Shown here: positions 6,808-9,136 of the stretch, one piece after another
Numbering within the stretch: the first letter of the stretch is position 1
How the letters are laid out: each line of letters begins with the position of its first letter
Assembly (NCBI GenBank): GCA_002401295.1
Contig: NVSR01000073.1
Location: forward strand, 1,287 to 10,422
Source of the DNA: SAR324 cluster bacterium
GTDB taxonomy: Bacteria; SAR324; XYD2-FULL-50-16
DNA length: 9,136 nt
Direction of reading: 5' to 3'
The notes under the pieces: model-generated
Told to the model about the DNA's origin: nothing
The model's input: the letters and a program-made list of their open reading frames with translations, nothing else
Database searches by the model: none
Position numbers and translations under genes: made by a program

Positions 6808-8025
6808 TTATTTCTTTTGCCTAGCTTTATGATAAATCTGGAGAGGCAGAGCATTGAGGCGAATAAAACCATTCGCATCATCAATATTATAAGTCCCCTG
6901 ATCCTTTTCCATAGAAGCAATATCAGCATCATAGAGGCTATTTGGTGATTTACGACCTGTAATCGTCACATTGCCCTTATAAAGTTCCAGGCGTACCGTA
7001 CCCGTTACTCCTTCCTGACTTTCCTTGATTAAATTCAACAAAAGTTTCATCTGTGGTGAGAACCAATAACCGTTATAAGCCAAGCTGGCAAATCGAGGCA
7101 TCAGATTTTCCTTCAGGTCCAAGACATCTCGAGTCAGCGTGATAGACTCAATAGCTCGATGAGCTGCTAGAAGCACAGTTCCGCCAGGTGTTTCGTAAAC
7201 CCCTCTGGACTTCATGCCCACATAACGGGACTCTACCAGATCAACTCGACCAACACCATTTGCTCCCCCAATATCATTCAATGCTTTCAACAGTACTCCC
7301 GGCTTCATGGCTTCGCCATTCAGCGTTACGGGTACTCCATCTTCAAAGTCAATTAACAATTCCGTGACTTCATCAGGAGCATCTTCCGGGGATACGGATA
7401 GCTCAAACATTTCCTTCAGAGGTTTAGTCCAGGGATCCTCTAACATACCGGCCTCAAAGCTAATATGCAGCAGGTTCTCATCGGAACTCCAAGGTTGGTC
7501 CTTCGTCGCTTTAACGGGGATGTCATACTTTTGAGCATATTCGATCAGCTCTTGTCGTCCAGGGTAGGCCTGATAGAACTTTTTAATTTTCCAGGGTGCC
7601 ACCACTTTAATTTCGGGATCCAAGGAATAATAGCCGATTTCAAAGCGTACCTGATCGTTTCCTTTTCCAGTAGCTCCATGAGAAACTACAGTCGCACCAT
7701 ACTTTTTGGCACATTCCATCTGTTGCTTAACAATCAATGGCCGTGCCAAAGCAGTCCCCAGTAGATACACTCCTTCATAAAGTGCGTTCATCTGGATAGA
7801 AGGCAAGACGTAATCCGAGACAAATTCCTCGATGACGTTTTCTACAATTACCTCTTTTGCGCCCGCTTTAAACCCTTTTTTTCGAATTTCTTCCAGGTCT
7901 TCCACTCCCTGTCCCAAATCCAAGCAAAGTGCAATCACATCATAACCTTCATCCGCCAGCCAACGAACGATTACTGAAGTATCCAATCCTCCCGAATACG
8001 CCAGGACAACTTTTTCTTTTTCCAT
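6808..8025 (-). CDS. argG: Argininosuccinate synthase
   Basis: This cytoplasmic enzyme joins citrulline and aspartate, using ATP, to form argininosuccinate, the penultimate step of arginine synthesis. The 405-residue length fits the common bacterial form. AYSGGLDTS (9-17) is the N-type ATP pyrophosphatase P-loop. SHGATGKGNDQVRFE (115-129) is the second signature, forming part of the citrulline/aspartate site. The C-terminal multimerisation region is present through LYDADIASMEKDQGTYNIDDANGFIRL. The start is supported by the P-loop position and by AGAAGG four nt or so before the ATG. The 172-bp spacer upstream contains several inverted repeats and a possible promoter, so argG probably leads the transcript that continues into folB and alr. 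No argH or other arg gene is adjacent. Confidence 0.97.
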   Translation of the reverse strand: MEKEKVVLAYSGGLDTSVIVRWLADEGYDVIALCLDLGQGVEDLEEIRKKGFKAGAKEVIVENVIEEFVSDYVLPSIQMNALYEGVYLLGTALARPLIVKQQMECAKKYGATVVSHGATGKGNDQVRFEIGYYSLDPEIKVVAPWKIKKFYQAYPGRQELIEYAQKYDIPVKATKDQPWSSDENLLHISFEAGMLEDPWTKPLKEMFELSVSPEDAPDEVTELLIDFEDGVPVTLNGEAMKPGVLLKALNDIGGANGVGRVDLVESRYVGMKSRGVYETPGGTVLLAAHRAIESITLTRDVLDLKENLMPRFASLAYNGYWFSPQMKLLLNLIKESQEGVTGTVRLELYKGNVTITGRKSPNSLYDADIASMEKDQGTYNIDDANGFIRLNALPLQIYHKARQKK

Positions 8026-8072
8026 AAACCTTCTCGATTTTAAGGGTTTAGACCTTGATTTTTTTCATACTC

Positions 8073-8090
8073 TTTGAGTCTTAACTCAAA
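8073..8090 (-). repeat. Inverted repeat in the argG leader
   Basis: TTTGAGT (8073-8079) and ACTCAAA (8084-8090) form a perfect 7-bp stem with a 4-nt loop. It lies about 48 nt upstream of the argG ATG. No T-tract follows it directly on either strand, so termination is unlikely. It would form a hairpin in the 5' leader of an argG transcript starting upstream. Confidence 0.6.
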
Positions 8091-8117
8091 AGCTCCACAT
8101 TCCTCCAACTATTGGAA

Positions 8118-8142
8118 ATTGTAGATGATAACTTGTCATCTA
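8118..8142 (-). promoter_or_regulatory. Possible argG promoter with overlapping 21-bp operator-like palindrome
   Basis: Bases 8122-8142 form a 21-bp palindrome in which nine of ten base pairs are symmetric around a central base: outer arms TAGATGA and TCATCTA, with only the third pair from the centre mismatched. On the minus strand it ends inside TACAAT (8118-8123), a five-of-six match to a -10 box. The corresponding -35 (GTTATA, 17 nt upstream) is poor, which would suit an activator or a weak promoter. A palindrome in the promoter spacer is a usual repressor position. It does not resemble the ArgR box consensus closely enough to name the regulator. Confidence 0.35.
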
Positions 8143-8159
8143 TAACCAGTGGGAGGGAG

Positions 8160-8192
8160 ATCTTATAAACACACGAGAATTGACAACTCTCG
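8160..8192 (-). terminator. Weak possible terminator after the FliO-like gene
   Basis: Just after the stop at 8198, CGAGA and TCTCG (8188-8192 and 8174-8178 on this strand) can form a 5-bp stem with a 9-nt loop, followed by TGTGTTTAT. The stem is short and the T-tract interrupted, so it may be leaky or irrelevant. Confidence 0.3.
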
Positions 8193-8197
8193 AAGTC

Positions 8198-9136
8198 TTA
8201 ATCAATGGGTTTTAATTTTTTGACTCGATCCATCAGTTCTGAGGAAAAGCCCTTTTTCCCTAGGGCTGGTTTTGCCTCTTTCTTTTGTTTTTTCTCAAGA
8301 TATTGTCCCCGTAGAGCACTAAAATCTACTTCCTCTTTCTTTGTTGCGTCAACACGAGTCGGGATTTTTGTGCTTGAATTCGCGGAAACCTCTGATATGA
8401 CACTAATATTATTAGGGGTAACACCACAGGCATAGGCCCTATCATTGACCTCAAGAATCATAACTTTTTGTTTGGGGGTAATATGATAAGAAGAAGATAC
8501 CCTAATCTGATGTTTGCCTTTTTTAAAGCGGAAACGAGTCACGAAAAAGCGGTTATAGCTCAGTAAAGCCAAATAAAAAAGCAGCAACATCAAGAAGAGA
8601 GCTAATAGCATCTGAACAATATTACTGGTCACACTATCGTCTGTTTTGTATTGAGGATTGGTGAATGCACCGGGGGCAAAAACCATATCGCCCTCTACAG
8701 TTGCCGCACCCAATTCTCCCTTATCCTGAAATAAGGGGGAACCTTTTTTATTAATTTGAAATATCAACTCGGACTTGTCTATTTGGTCATTGACTAAGCC
8801 TTCGGAACGAAAGGTAGAGTCCGCAAATTGAATTTCAAAAATAGTATTCTTACCTTCCCGGTGTAACCTGAGGTCCCTGATGAATTGATTGTTCACGCGA
8901 AGCAGCGCTAATTGCGGTTTAAAATCAGTACGAGGCAAAATCGCCTGAAAAAAACCACTTTCAAATTGATAGCTGGCAGTTTCCGTATATTGCTGATCAA
9001 AGCTTAAGATGACTTTTTGTGAGTCCCCTTCAACCACTACCCGCAAATCTACAATTTGCCGCAGTGGTGGCTCCTGGGCCAGACTAAGGGCACTCCAGCT
9101 TAAAATAAAAATTAATAGAAATAATGGTAATCGCTT
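8198..9136 (-). CDS. fliO: FliO-like flagellar export protein (partial, 5' end outside window)
   Basis: The frame stays open to the window edge, giving 312 visible residues; a start at TTG 9046 would be wrong, because the upstream codons encode a signal peptide (KRLPLFLLIFILSWSALSLA, likely cut before QEPP). Next comes a beta-rich exported region (about 30-140) that resembles an AMIN-type domain, then a membrane helix (about 173-193, MLLALFLMLLLFYLALL). A basic FliO-like segment follows at 208-250, with SYHITPKQKVMILEVNDRAYACGVTPNNISVISEV matching the family pattern of a Pro-Lys turn, a LEV(N/G)xR strand and a GVTxxxIxxI strand. The C-terminus is Lys-rich. FliO assists assembly of the flagellar type III export gate protein FliP at the inner membrane. 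The usual neighbours fliN and fliP are not downstream: argG follows. The family call rests on the topology and C-terminal pattern and is moderately sure. Confidence 0.68.
   Translation of the reverse strand, partial: KRLPLFLLIFILSWSALSLAQEPPLRQIVDLRVVVEGDSQKVILSFDQQYTETASYQFESGFFQAILPRTDFKPQLALLRVNNQFIRDLRLHREGKNTIFEIQFADSTFRSEGLVNDQIDKSELIFQINKKGSPLFQDKGELGAATVEGDMVFAPGAFTNPQYKTDDSVTSNIVQMLLALFLMLLLFYLALLSYNRFFVTRFRFKKGKHQIRVSSSYHITPKQKVMILEVNDRAYACGVTPNNISVISEVSANSSTKIPTRVDATKKEEVDFSALRGQYLEKKQKKEAKPALGKKGFSSELMDRVKKLKPID

Noticed and set aside
7307..7764. Two overlapping plus-strand ORFs opposite argG
   Set aside because: Both lie wholly within the highly conserved argG sequence, which explains their open frames.
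8048..8068. Six-codon leader peptide (MKKIKV) before argG
   Set aside because: It has no arginine or other regulatory codons, and the following sequence shows no attenuator with a T-tract.
1..9136. Mobile element, CRISPR array, defence system or secondary-metabolite cluster
   Set aside because: I saw no spaced direct repeats, transposase or integrase motifs, terminal inverted repeats, or nuclease/helicase partner genes. The gene content is ordinary biosynthesis plus one flagellar gene.

Overview
The window looks like an ordinary chromosomal stretch of a moderately AT-rich, flagellated, probably Gram-negative bacterium. The grounds are a signal-peptide-bearing FliO-like flagellar export protein, a fused pair of GT-B glycosyltransferases of the kind used in envelope polysaccharide synthesis, and standard bacterial biosynthetic genes. 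No 16S rRNA or lineage marker is visible. A proteobacterial (delta- or SAR324-like) or spirochaete-like origin is only a guess. I see no tRNA, rRNA, CRISPR array, insertion sequence, integrase, toxin-antitoxin or defence gene.

Layout, left to right. Bases 1-123 are the 3' end of a plus-strand exodeoxyribonuclease III gene (xthA), which converges on everything else; a weak hairpin separates the two directions. All remaining genes are on the minus strand. In transcription order from the right they are: a FliO-like gene cut by the window edge (8198-9136); a 172-bp spacer with three inverted repeats; argG (argininosuccinate synthase); folB (dihydroneopterin aldolase); an 80-bp gap with a striking nested hairpin; alr (alanine racemase); a DUF445 membrane protein 3 nt later; thiN (thiamine pyrophosphokinase); a 764-residue tandem glycosyltransferase; and, after a 269-bp gap with a good promoter candidate, an unrecognised 371-codon gene with an EF-hand-like loop and a charged, low-complexity tail.

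The argG-folB-alr-DUF445-thiN-glycosyltransferase series is co-oriented with mostly short gaps and may be one transcription unit. Its products serve arginine, folate, D-alanine/peptidoglycan, thiamine cofactor and surface glycan synthesis. They share no single pathway, so this reads as a mixed housekeeping operon rather than a dedicated system. argG probably has its own promoter in the spacer after fliO.

I did not find convincing evidence of a new biological system. The most useful leads are the folB-alr hairpin, the near-perfect 21-bp palindrome upstream of argG, the two-domain glycosyltransferase fusion, the FliO-like gene separated from fliP, and the uncharacterised EF-hand-like protein, whose true start is uncertain because of an overlapping small ORF. 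The naive ORF starts of thiN (GTG) and folB (TTG) should be replaced by downstream ATGs with good Shine-Dalgarno sequences, and the FliO-like ORF extends upstream into a signal peptide.
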